A DNA stretch of 26,598 bases. Source: JANMEX01 sp043776635. GTDB taxonomy: Bacteria; Pseudomonadota; Alphaproteobacteria; Rhizobiales; Rhizobiaceae. The notes beneath the pieces are model-generated. The model was not told where the DNA came from, searched no databases, and was given only the letters and a program-made list of their open reading frames with translations. The DNA is taken from the NCBI GenBank assembly GCA_043776635.1, contig JAYVRA010000055.1, forward strand, positions 1 to 26,598. Reading direction: 5' to 3'. Numbering within the stretch: the stretch's first letter is position 1; each line of letters begins with the position of its first letter. The position numbers were made by a program, and so were the translations under genes. This document shows, piece after piece, positions 1 through 6,559 of this stretch.

Positions 1-24
1 GGTGAACTCAATTCCTGTGCGCAT
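1..24 (-). CDS. IS630-family transposase, first 8 codons only
   Basis: An ATG at 22-24 (minus) opens the peptide MRTGIEFT, which resembles the usual first residues of rhizobial IS630-type transposases (DDE, Tc1/mariner-related). The gene runs out of the window to the left. Its position, about 70 bp inside the terminal inverted repeat, fits a transposase start. Only eight residues are visible, so the call depends on the neighbouring inverted repeat and on the matching C-terminal fragment at the other end of the window. Confidence 0.6.
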
Positions 25-95
25 AACCCTGAATCGCACATCCAGCAAAACAAGGGAATCCAAATCTGGACTCCTTCGTTGCGATCAATCCACTA
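1..95 (-). mobile_element. IS630-family insertion sequence, 5' (upstream) end, cut by window edge
   Basis: The minus strand read inward from position 95 starts TAGTGGATTGAT, and the same 12 bases start the insertion-sequence end at 26506-26495 mirrored on the other side of the window (plus strand from 26505). Position 94-95 is a TA inside CTAG, the target duplicated by IS630-type elements. A transposase start codon follows 70 bases further in. About 93 bp of the element are inside the window. Family assignment rests on the transposase ends and the TA junction; the body is not visible. Confidence 0.75.
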
Positions 96-324
96 GTGCT
101 TCGCGCAATTCAGGAATGCCGCGTTGCCACGTGTAGAAAGTCTCGCCATTTTCCAGCGCCGCTTGCCCCGCCTCGCGGATGAAATCAGGGCTCGGCAAAT
201 CGCCTTCGCCAGCCCATAGCGGGATCATACCCTCCTTGCGACGGCCGTGGTTCATCACCGCGACAATGCCGCTTTCGGGGGCGTTCCCGGCTTCGGGGCG
301 CAGGCTATTGATGAGGGATGACAA
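85..324 (-). pseudogene. PLP-dependent class I/II aminotransferase, N-terminal fragment interrupted by IS630
   Basis: The first ~77 residues match the N-terminus of fold-type I aminotransferases: the stretch IPLWAGEGDLPSPDFI is the substrate-loop region and ETFYTWQRGIPELREAL is the conserved YTxxxGxPELREA segment. After Leu the frame enters the IS end (V-D-stop), so the lysine-bearing catalytic domain (about 300 residues) is missing. The start is a TTG at 324 behind a GGAG six to eight bases upstream; an in-frame stop lies further upstream and no ATG is available. Native coding sequence is 94-324; the last codons belong to the IS. Substrate cannot be told from this fragment. The product should be non-functional. 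Confidence 0.85.
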
Positions 325-376
325 TTGGAACTCCGCAATTTTTTGCGATTGTGGCCGCTACCAATCATGCTGGCAA

Positions 377-405
377 CAAAAAACCCCGAGCTTTCGACCG
401 GGGTT
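377..405 (-). terminator. Rho-independent terminator of mscL
   Basis: On the minus strand a 7-bp perfect stem (AACCCCG/CGGGGTT read on plus, 382-388 with 399-405) closes a 10-nt loop and is followed by a run of T. It lies about 45 bases after the mscL stop codon, in the correct orientation. Confidence 0.85.
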
Positions 406-448
406 CGTTGAATTTTGATAGGCAAACCTATCAATATTTTTGAAGTGA

Positions 449-865
449 TTACTTCTTGCCGCCTTTGGCGAGCAAATCACGGATTTCGCCGAGCAATACT
501 TCTTGCGGCGCTGGTGCGGCTGGTGCGGCAACCTCGGCCTTCTTGGAAGCGTTCATTGCTTTGATGATCATGAACAAAATGAAGGCGATGATGATGAAGT
601 TGATCAGCAATGTTATGAAATTACCATAAGCGAGGGTCGGGCCGGCTTCTTGAGCGGCCTTCAATGTTACGGCAGCAGGCACATCGCTCAGCTGAATGAA
701 TTTATTGGAAAAGTCCGCACCGCCAGTAAGCTTGGCAACGATTGGCATGATCAAATCATTCACGACAGAGTTTACCAACCCGCCGAATGCACCGCCGATG
801 ATAACACCGACTGCCAGATCAACCACATTGCCCTTCATGGCAAATTCTTTGAATTCTTTTAACAT
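449..865 (-). CDS. mscL: Large-conductance mechanosensitive channel MscL
   Basis: This 138-residue inner-membrane protein opens a wide pore under membrane tension to release solutes during osmotic downshock. The N-terminal helix MLKEFKEFAMKGNVVDLAVGVIIGGAFGG is the MscL signature, with the pore-lining first membrane segment (about 15-45). A periplasmic loop and a second membrane segment (about 80-105, FITLLINFIIIAFILFMIIKA) follow, then the Ala/Pro linker and a C-terminal bundle helix (LLGEIRDLLAKG). Length fits the family (130-150). The ATG at 865 is chosen because the channel starts exactly there and GGAGAG lies 5-10 bases upstream; a longer frame upstream is not conserved channel sequence. 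A terminator follows. Confidence 0.97.
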   Translation of the reverse strand: MLKEFKEFAMKGNVVDLAVGVIIGGAFGGLVNSVVNDLIMPIVAKLTGGADFSNKFIQLSDVPAAVTLKAAQEAGPTLAYGNFITLLINFIIIAFILFMIIKAMNASKKAEVAAPAAPAPQEVLLGEIRDLLAKGGKK

Positions 866-903
866 TCCGTCTCTCCGATTTGCTGCCACATCCCCGTGGC
901 AAA

Positions 904-927
904 CCCCAAAATCAGCGGATTTTGGGG
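904..927. repeat. 10-bp perfect inverted repeat upstream of mscL
   Basis: CCCCAAAATC and GATTTTGGGG flank a 4-base AGCG centre, a perfect stem-loop ending 39 bp before the mscL start codon. No T run follows directly on either strand, so it is not a clear intrinsic terminator. It could be a leader hairpin of mscL mRNA or the end of transcripts coming from the decayed region to the right. Confidence 0.7.
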
Positions 928-1107
928 AAATCCCAAGATATCGCGCGGAAGTTTTACTAGCACAACCAGAAAAAGATGGAAGTGCCATGGTAAACAAACA
1001 ATGAAGCCCGAAAAAACGTAATTTCGTTGGCCGCTACGCAAATAGTCGGTGTGGACATTGTGGCTGCGCCATGCTTGCTTTTTCCGGCATTTTGAAAGGC
1101 CCGCGTT

Positions 1108-2370
1108 TTGTCTGATACTATAGTGATACTGTATGTTATTGCGTACGTCTGCCTGCTTTTTGGCATCGCCACCTATGGGGATAAGCAAAAAAGCAGCAAC
1201 CAAACCGCACGCCCTTTCGTTTACGCGCTCAGCCTTGCGATCTACTGCACATCGTGAACATTTTTTTGGATATGCGGGTTTGGCGGCTGAACGGGGTATT
1301 GAATATTTAAGCACTATATCGGTCCGGTGCTGGTGTTTATTTTTGGCTTTAAATTTCTCAAGCGCATCATTCAACTGGCAAAGTCTGAGTGCATCACATC
1401 GGTGGCCAACTTTTTGGGCTCGCGCTACGGCAAGAATTTCGCGTCTCCTCGCTGGCAACAGTTATCGCGGCGATGGCGGCGGTTCCCTATATTGCCATTC
1501 AATTGAAAGCTATGTCCGGTTCGTTCGGCCTTTTCACCAGCCATCCCGGTGGCTCGTTGATGGCAGGCAACTTTGTTATCGCAGACTTTTCATTTCTGGT
1601 GGCAGCAGCGCTGGCGCGGTTTGCAATGCTGTTCGGGACGCGCCATGCTGACGTGAGCGAGCATCAAAATGGGCTGATTTTGGCAGTGGCTGTTGAATCT
1701 GTCATCAAGCTTACAGCATTTTCTGCAGCCGGAATTGCGGTCACTTTCATCTTGTTCGGGCAACCCGGCGATCTTGTAAGCGCGATTCAGTCCAGCGATG
1801 CGGTACAAGCTGCGCTTGCCTACCGCCCGTCGCTTGGCACATGAATAGTGCAGTTCGGATTGTCGGGTCTTGTGGCAATTCTGCTTCCACGGCAATTTCA
1901 TATATGAGTGTTGAAAACATCGATGTGAGCGAACTTCGAACCGCAGCATGGTTATTTCTGCTCTATTTGATTTTGATAAATCTTTTCGTTATGCCCATAG
2001 GTTTGCCAAGCCTCCATTTTTGTGCGGCGTGAGGCAACGCCGATGCCAAGTCTGCGGCGGCTAAGAACAGCGGTCACGGTGGATGATCTCCACGCGACGA
2101 TTGTCCGCTACCTTGGCGCGAAGCGAACGGAGCACTCATTCCAAACGTTCGAGGCCAGCGAGGGGCGCAAGGTGCTGCGTTTTGCTCCGGCGGATGTGGC
2201 AACTATCCGCTTTGCCGGACAATTGCTCGCGAGCGCTGTTGGCTTTTCGTCAGCGCGGCTTATCCTATGCCTCTTGTTCCAGCGCAACGACCAATCCAGC
2301 CGCAATGCGTTTCGATTGCTTGATTATGCGTCTGAGTCGCTGCAACATAATCGCGATCTATTGCAAACTC
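1108..2370 (+). pseudogene. Decayed Na+/solute symporter-sensor histidine kinase hybrid
   Basis: Pieces in all three plus frames add up to the N-terminal two thirds of a hybrid sensor with a PutP/SSS-type symporter domain. In order: ILYVIAYVCLLFGIATYGDK, then PFVYALSLAIYCTS, a stop (TGA 1255-1257) where the family has Trp, then TFFGYAGLAAERGIEYL, a frameshift, YIGPVLVFIFGF to SVANFLGSRYGKNF, another shift, SSLATVIAAMAAVPYIA to FGTRHADVSEHQ, then AILLPRQFH, a shift, and ENIDVSELRTAAWLF. The region before the kinase follows (YLGAKRTEHSF to LLDYASESLQHNRDLLQT, ending 2369). The kinase core is absent. The start is placed at a TTG at 1108. Such proteins resemble rhizobial MctS, which with MctR controls monocarboxylate uptake; that specific link is inference. 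Confidence 0.8.
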
Positions 2371-2454
2371 GCCAATGGCAAGCAGGGCTTCTTTTATCGC
2401 GCCCCGAAACAGCGGATGATCGTCAGCGACCACAAATATCAGATTTGCCGTCAG
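2371..2454 (-). pseudogene. Response regulator (NarL/LuxR type), receiver N-terminal remnant
   Basis: Read on the minus strand this encodes LTANLIFVVADDHPLFRG followed by AIKEALLAIG, the beginning of a NarL/FixJ-family receiver domain (beta-1 and the acidic pocket DD, then helix 1). It stops matching at 2371, where the plus-strand kinase remnant ends. The phospho-acceptor Asp and the HTH domain are absent, and no good ATG precedes it (CTG stands at the expected start). It was probably the partner of the adjacent histidine kinase. Confidence 0.65.
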
Positions 2455-2553
2455 TGTGCCCCGCCCAGTGCCTAAATCGGCGCAGAGATAGCGCCGGTTG
2501 CGCAATCACTACAAGGCAATTATCGGAGATTTTTTCATGCTGCGACTATAGTT

Positions 2554-2868
2554 TTAAGTTTGCGCACGGCTGCGCAGTCGTGACGCAATCTCTGGCAGTC
2601 GTACCACTAACCACACCACAGTCCACACATTGCCCAGAACCGGCAGTGGCAATATCCATAAAACTGCCAGCCAGCTACGCTCAAACAAAGCAATAAAAAG
2701 CGCTAAAATCGCAAAACCGAGGTAAAGATCGGCCAAAGTTGTCAGTCCCCACGGGTCGCTCATCAGCCAGCGACCGGCACTTCCAAAGTCACCGGTTTTC
2801 ATCGCAAAAATAATGAGTGCGGCAAGGCCGAGGCCCGGCAGTGTGTAGATCAGGCGAATAATATTCAT
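2554..2868 (-). CDS. Small four-helix membrane protein, DUF1475-like
   Basis: The 104-residue protein has an N-terminal membrane segment (about 4-22), the stretch MSDPWGLTTLADLYLGFAI, and further hydrophobic segments at about 45-60, 64-80 and 78-92, ending in an Arg-rich tail. The PWGLTTLADLYLGF pattern recalls the DUF1475 group of bacterial and plant membrane proteins, whose function is unknown; I rely on memory of the motif. The start overlaps the stop of the upstream exported protein (ATGA, 2865-2868), so the two are almost certainly translated from one mRNA. Confidence 0.75.
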   Translation of the reverse strand: MNIIRLIYTLPGLGLAALIIFAMKTGDFGSAGRWLMSDPWGLTTLADLYLGFAILALFIALFERSWLAVLWILPLPVLGNVWTVVWLVVRLPEIASRLRSRAQT

Positions 2869-3266
2869 GTTTTCTGCGGTGTCCCGTCTTCGTTCAAGTC
2901 TTTGACTACGCCCATAAAGCGGCGAAAGAACTTTTCCATCAACGTCATGGATTTTTCAAACTCTTCATCCGTTGGAAGTGTGGAGTTGGACATAGCAGCG
3001 GCACCAGTTTTCATGACCTCCTCCAATTTGGTCACGCGTCCATCAAGGCGGGCGATTTCATCTTCCATCGCCACGCGATCATCCGCCGCGATACGGCAGA
3101 CCAGCTGGTCGGATTGCTGCGTGCAGATCGACATTTCGCCGGTTGATTTATCCATGCGGATGTAGCCATCGATAGTTTTTTCCAGAGTGAAGCGAGCGGT
3201 ATCTTCGGCAAAAGCCGCACCAGTGAACAGCGTTGCGGCAGCGGTAAGAATAATCGTGCATTTCAT
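2865..3266 (-). CDS. Exported protein of unknown function
   Basis: This 133-residue protein has a typical Sec signal peptide (MKCTIILTAAATLFTGAAFA, cleavage after AFA at about residue 20). The mature part starts with a beta-rich segment containing GYIRMDKSTGEMSICTQ and a second Cys (QLVCRI), which could form a disulfide. A heptad-like helix (MEDEIARLDGRVTKLEEVM) and a second acidic helix (LPTDEEFEKSMTLMEKFFRRFMGVVKDL) follow. It resembles small periplasmic proteins common in Rhizobiales with no assigned role. It is coupled to the following membrane-protein gene by a 4-bp overlap. Confidence 0.85.
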   Translation of the reverse strand: MKCTIILTAAATLFTGAAFAEDTARFTLEKTIDGYIRMDKSTGEMSICTQQSDQLVCRIAADDRVAMEDEIARLDGRVTKLEEVMKTGAAAMSNSTLPTDEEFEKSMTLMEKFFRRFMGVVKDLNEDGTPQKT

Positions 3267-3400
3267 GGCAATATGTCCTCCGTCAAATCCAGTCTCACCA
3301 AAATACTATGTGTGCAATTTGCCTAAAATACGACAGCGATTTTGTATTCCGGATAGAATGGTGCTAGCGGCATTTCGAACAAGGTGACGGGCGACAAACC

Positions 3401-3742
3401 ATGATTATTTATAAGATTTTACCAGAAGCAGAGTGGGCGGCAGCGCTAGCGGAAGGCTCATTCACAGGTTCGGGCATTGACCTTGCCGATGGCTACATTC
3501 ATTTTTCCACTGCCATGCAGATGGTGGAGACGGCGGCGCAACATTTTACGGGCAAGGCAAATCTGATGCTCGTCGCTGTAGACGACACTGTTCTCGGCGA
3601 TGCGTTAAAATACGAAGTGTCGCGCGGCGGCGCACTGTTTCCGCATCTTTTCCGACCGCTTTCCGTATCGGAGGCGATCTGGGCCAAACCTTTGACGCTT
3701 GATGAAAATGGAGTTCATATTTTTCCTAAGGAAGCCAAATGA
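3401..3742 (+). CDS. DUF952 family protein
   Basis: This 113-residue cytosolic protein matches the DUF952 family: start IYKILPEAEW, the GSGIDLADGYIHFSTAMQ segment and the PHLFRPL segment. In this family, thought to be structurally related to ADP-ribosyl-transferase-like folds, the His/Ser/Arg residues cluster, but no reaction is established. The gene overlaps pyrD by four bases (ATGA at 3739-3742), so it is translationally coupled to it. An AAGGTGACGGG stretch ahead of the ATG offers a ribosome site. Confidence 0.93.
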   Translation: MIIYKILPEAEWAAALAEGSFTGSGIDLADGYIHFSTAMQMVETAAQHFTGKANLMLVAVDDTVLGDALKYEVSRGGALFPHLFRPLSVSEAIWAKPLTLDENGVHIFPKEAK

Positions 3743-4830
3743 GCGGCGTGATTTTTGATCTTTTGCGGCGCGGGTTATTTAGTTTTGATCCTGAGCAGGC
3801 GCATGGGCTTGGCATTGCGGGTCTCAAATCTGGACTGCTCCCGCCGTTCGATGGCGGAAGAGATACGCGGCTGAACGTAAATGTTGCAGGCCTGAAATTC
3901 CCCAATCCGCTCGGCATCGCCGCCGGATTTGATAAAAATGCCGAAGTGCCGGATGCATTGATGCGTATCGGGCTGGGCTTTTCGGAAATTGGCACGGTTA
4001 CACCCGCGCCGCAAATCGGCAGCCCCAAGCCGCGCGTATTCCGGCTGGAGGAAGATCAAGCGGTTATCAACAGGCTGGGTTTTAATAATGAGGGCCACGA
4101 GGCCGCACTTGCACGGCTGAAGGCGCGGGGCGCGAAGTCCGGCATCGTTGGTGTGAACATTGGCGCTAACAAAGACAGCCCGGACCGTATCGGTGATTAT
4201 GTACTTGGTATTGAACGCTTTTATAATGTCGCCAGCTATTTCACCGTCAATATTTCATCGCCCAACACGCCAGGCCTGCGCGATCTGCAAGCCCGCGCCA
4301 GCCTTGCAGCACTGCTTTCCAAAGTGATGGCTGCGCGGGATGTGGCCGCGAAAGCCTCGGGGCGCACGGTTCCCGTATTTTTGAAAATCGCGCCGGACTT
4401 GGTCGAGGGTGATTTAGATGATGTGGCGGCGGAAGTGCTGGAGAACAAGCTCGAAGGCGTAATTGTTTCCAACACTACGCTTGCACGCATTGGTTTGCGC
4501 AGCGCGAAGTCACAAGAAACCGGCGGCTTATCCGGCGTGCCGCTCTTTGAAAAATCCACCATCGTGCTCGCCAAAATGCGCCAGCGGCTGGGCAAAGAGG
4601 TAGCAGTTATCGGCGTCGGCGGCATCAATTCGGCAGCTACTGCCGTTCAAAAAATTGAAGCTGGTGCGGATTTGGTGCAGCTTTATACAGGCTTTATTTA
4701 CGGCGGGCCAACGCTGCCGAAGGCAATTATCAACGGCCTGTCTGCGCATTTGACTAAAACGGGGGCCAAGACAATTGGCGAATTGCGCGACAGCGAACTG
4801 GATAAGTGGGCAGCAAAATCAAACAGTTAG
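3739..4830 (+). CDS. pyrD: Dihydroorotate dehydrogenase (quinone), class 2
   Basis: The enzyme oxidises dihydroorotate to orotate with FMN and membrane quinone, the fourth step of de novo pyrimidine synthesis. The 363 residues fit class 2. The N-terminal amphipathic helices (FDLLRRGLFSFDPEQAHGLGI) dock to the membrane. The substrate and FMN motifs NPLGIAAGFDKNAE, NRLGFNNEG, VNISSPNTPGLRDLQ (with the class-2 catalytic Ser), FLKIAPDL, VSNTT, IGVGGI and LYTGFIYGGP appear in order. It is coupled to the DUF952 gene upstream and its stop codon overlaps that of the convergent DUF6460 gene by four bases. Confidence 0.98.
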   Translation: MSGVIFDLLRRGLFSFDPEQAHGLGIAGLKSGLLPPFDGGRDTRLNVNVAGLKFPNPLGIAAGFDKNAEVPDALMRIGLGFSEIGTVTPAPQIGSPKPRVFRLEEDQAVINRLGFNNEGHEAALARLKARGAKSGIVGVNIGANKDSPDRIGDYVLGIERFYNVASYFTVNISSPNTPGLRDLQARASLAALLSKVMAARDVAAKASGRTVPVFLKIAPDLVEGDLDDVAAEVLENKLEGVIVSNTTLARIGLRSAKSQETGGLSGVPLFEKSTIVLAKMRQRLGKEVAVIGVGGINSAATAVQKIEAGADLVQLYTGFIYGGPTLPKAIINGLSAHLTKTGAKTIGELRDSELDKWAAKSNS

Positions 4831-5096
4831 CGTTTGCGCATCGCCCAAATACGCAGCAAAATAAACGCCGGAACAACCACGGCCGCGCCCAGCAGCAGAT
4901 AGTCTCCAAACTCGGCAACGGCAGCAAATCCCATATTCCAAATGCGTTGGAAGAATGATTTGAGCAGCCGCAGCACATCCAGCGGCAACCAGCCGAACGA
5001 GCGCATGATAACGCCAACAACAATGGAAATCAGCGCCAGCTTGATAAATACGCGCAGCGGCGTATCACCGAGAAATCCATTCACGCGATCAGCCAT
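4827..5096 (-). CDS. DUF6460 small inner-membrane protein
   Basis: The 89-residue product starts MADRVNGFLGDTPLRVFIKLALISIVVGVIM and has two membrane segments, about 17-36 and 65-83, around a central amphipathic part (WLPLDVLRLLKSFFQRIWNMGF) and a basic tail RIWAMRKR. The pattern is that of the alphaproteobacterial DUF6460 family, function unknown. The ATG at 5096 is preferred; the longer frame upstream runs through the tRNA gene. It lies 21 bp after tRNA-Gly on the same strand, so it may be transcribed with it. Confidence 0.85.
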   Translation of the reverse strand: MADRVNGFLGDTPLRVFIKLALISIVVGVIMRSFGWLPLDVLRLLKSFFQRIWNMGFAAVAEFGDYLLLGAAVVVPAFILLRIWAMRKR

Positions 5097-5117
5097 TGCA
5101 AAAATTCCTTTGAAAAT

Positions 5118-5191
5118 TGGAGCGGGTAGCGGGAATCGAACCCGCACGATCAGCTTGGGAAGCTGACAAGCTACCACTACATCATACCCGC
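5118..5191 (-). tRNA. tRNA-Gly, anticodon CCC
   Basis: On the minus strand a 7-bp acceptor stem GCGGGTA/TACCCGC encloses an anticodon arm TCAGC-TTCCCAA-GCTGA (anticodon CCC) and a T arm GCGGG-TTCGATT-CCCGC. The discriminator is T (5121) and an encoded CCA follows (5118-5120). Without CCA it is 71 nt. The D arm ATG-TAGTGGTAG-CTT has a T-T opposition in the middle of its three-pair stem. Gly(CCC) decodes GGG. No integrase or duplicated tRNA end is seen next to it. Confidence 0.95.
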
Positions 5192-5239
5192 AGCGCGATG
5201 TTTAATCGCCTTTTTGAGGGTGGTGTGTCAAGGGAAGTT

Positions 5240-6328
5240 TCATCTAAAATGCTTCGACAACTTCAGCCCTTGTGCCTGATAATTCGATTTCAAATCAGCG
5301 CCATAGAGTGCGGTTGGCCTCGACAGCATGTGTTCATAAACCAGCCGCCCGACGATTTGGCCATGCTCCAGTATGAAGGGAACTTCGTGGCTGCGCACTT
5401 CGAGTACTGCACGGCTGCCGATGCCGCCGGCACTGGCGTTGCCGAAACCGGGGTCAAAGAAGCCGGCGTAATGCACGCGGAATTCGCCGACCAGCGGGTC
5501 AAATGGCGTCATTTCGGCGGCATAAAGCGGGGGAACATGGACCGCCTCGCGCGAGGCAAGGATGTAAAACTCATCCGGGTCCAGCACCAATTCCTGCGCG
5601 CCGCGATCATAGAGCGGCTCCCAGAAATCCAACACATCATGCGCGGCGCGTTTATCAACATCCACCACGGCGGTGTGATGCTTGCCGCGATAGCCGATGA
5701 GGCGGTCGGCCTTGCCGATAAGATCAATGGACAGAGCCACGCCGCCGCCGGAAATATTCGGCTTTTCGTCATTAACCAACGTATCGGACACATGCAGCGC
5801 GGCGAGCGCGTCCTCATCAATTTGCGCACGTCCTTTGCGGAACCGTATCTGGCTGAGACGCGAGCCTTGGCGCACCACGATGGGGAATGTTCGGGGCGAA
5901 ATCTCGATATAAAGCGGGCCGCAGTAGCCAGCGGGAATTTTATCAAATTCCTGCGCACGGTCTGAAATGATACGGGTGAAAATATCGAGGCGGCCTGTCG
6001 AGCTTTTGGGATTGGCGGAAGCTGCCATATCCTGCGGCAGGTTGAGGCTCTCCAACAGTGGCACGACATAGACGCAGCCGGTTTCCAGCACCGCGCCATT
6101 GGCCAAATCAAACTCGTGCAACGTGAGCTGTTCGAGCTTATCCATAACCGTTTTATGGGGACCGGGCATAAATGAGGCCCGCACGCGGTATGCCTTTGCG
6201 CCGAGGCGTAGATCAAGGCTGGCAGGCTGCACTTGATCTCCATCCAGCGGGCGCTCTGTGATGAGCGAGCGCGACGCGAACAGATCGTGGATATGATGGT
6301 CAGCCAAAATGCCAGAGATACGCGACAC
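5240..6328 (-). CDS. dcd: 2'-deoxycytidine 5'-triphosphate deaminase, long (two-domain) type
   Basis: It converts dCTP to dUTP, feeding dTTP synthesis. The 362 residues are about twice the length of the E. coli enzyme, as in other alphaproteobacteria, where the trimeric fold is duplicated. The first half has VQPASLDLRLG and SANPKSSTGRLDIFTRII (S-S-x-G-R triphosphate-binding motif) and YIEISPRTFPIVVRQGSRLSQIRF. The second half repeats the pattern with FDPLVGEFRVHYAGFFDPGFG, SRAVLEVRSHEVPFILEHGQIVGRLVYE. The start is GTG at 6328, with GGAGTAA 8-14 bases upstream; the next in-frame Met is 53 codons in and would remove the DLRLG motif. It is divergent from metZ. Confidence 0.93.
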   Translation of the reverse strand: MSRISGILADHHIHDLFASRSLITERPLDGDQVQPASLDLRLGAKAYRVRASFMPGPHKTVMDKLEQLTLHEFDLANGAVLETGCVYVVPLLESLNLPQDMAASANPKSSTGRLDIFTRIISDRAQEFDKIPAGYCGPLYIEISPRTFPIVVRQGSRLSQIRFRKGRAQIDEDALAALHVSDTLVNDEKPNISGGGVALSIDLIGKADRLIGYRGKHHTAVVDVDKRAAHDVLDFWEPLYDRGAQELVLDPDEFYILASREAVHVPPLYAAEMTPFDPLVGEFRVHYAGFFDPGFGNASAGGIGSRAVLEVRSHEVPFILEHGQIVGRLVYEHMLSRPTALYGADLKSNYQAQGLKLSKHFR

Positions 6329-6371
6329 GGGAGTTACTCCAATTATAGAAATGTCTTAACGCTCAAGTGAA

Positions 6372-6400
6372 TTGACGCAATACACAGAAGCGGGTAATGC
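6372..6400 (+). promoter_or_regulatory. Probable sigma-70 promoter of metZ
   Basis: TTGACG (6372-6377), a 17-base spacer and TAATGC (6395-6400) put a transcription start about 6406, just before the riboswitch aptamer. The elements fit an alphaproteobacterial housekeeping promoter. Confidence 0.55.
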
Positions 6401-6408
6401 ACATATAT

Positions 6409-6464
6409 CAGTGGTGATTTGGCCGGTCGGCTTGCAGCCACTTAAAATAATTTGCTAAAGGGCC
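6409..6464 (+). promoter_or_regulatory. SAM-II riboswitch (metZ leader)
   Basis: The sequence shows the conserved SAM-II layout: stem P1 AGTGG (6410-6414) with CCACT (6438-6442), the conserved GATTTG after the 5' strand, the GGTCGGCTTGCAG loop, and after a short A-rich linker the conserved 3' segment GCTAAAGGG (6454-6462), whose GGCC can pair back into the P1 loop (6421-6424) to form the pseudoknot. SAM-II aptamers are known mainly from alphaproteobacteria ahead of metA, metX, metC and metZ. Binding of S-adenosylmethionine should lower metZ expression; a terminator follows 32 bases downstream. Confidence 0.93.
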
Positions 6465-6495
6465 GCTTGCGAAACGCTATTCTTGCGTTGATGGA

Positions 6496-6533
6496 ACCGG
6501 CTCTTTGCATTAGTGCACAGCCGGTATTTTTTT
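6496..6533 (+). terminator. Riboswitch-controlled intrinsic terminator ahead of metZ
   Basis: ACCGGCT (6496-6502) pairs with AGCCGGT (6519-6525) and is followed by A then seven T (6527-6533). It sits between the SAM-II aptamer and the metZ start codon, so it is the probable expression platform. Confidence 0.85.
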
Positions 6534-6559
6534 GTCCGGCCTTAATCGGGAAGATGGTG

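Noticed and set aside
859..1458. Minus-strand open frame of about 199 codons over the kinase remnant
   Set aside because: The plus strand here encodes recognisable symporter-kinase pieces; the minus-strand frame overlaps the mscL leader and shows no motif or ribosome site.
5118..5191. tRNA-Gly as an attachment site for an integrated element
   Set aside because: No integrase, no duplicated tRNA 3' end nearby, and both neighbours are ordinary core genes.
5117..5965. Long plus-strand open frame of 282 codons opposite dcd and tRNA-Gly
   Set aside because: It runs through the tRNA and antisense to a clearly conserved dcd; composition matches a shadow frame and no family motif is present.
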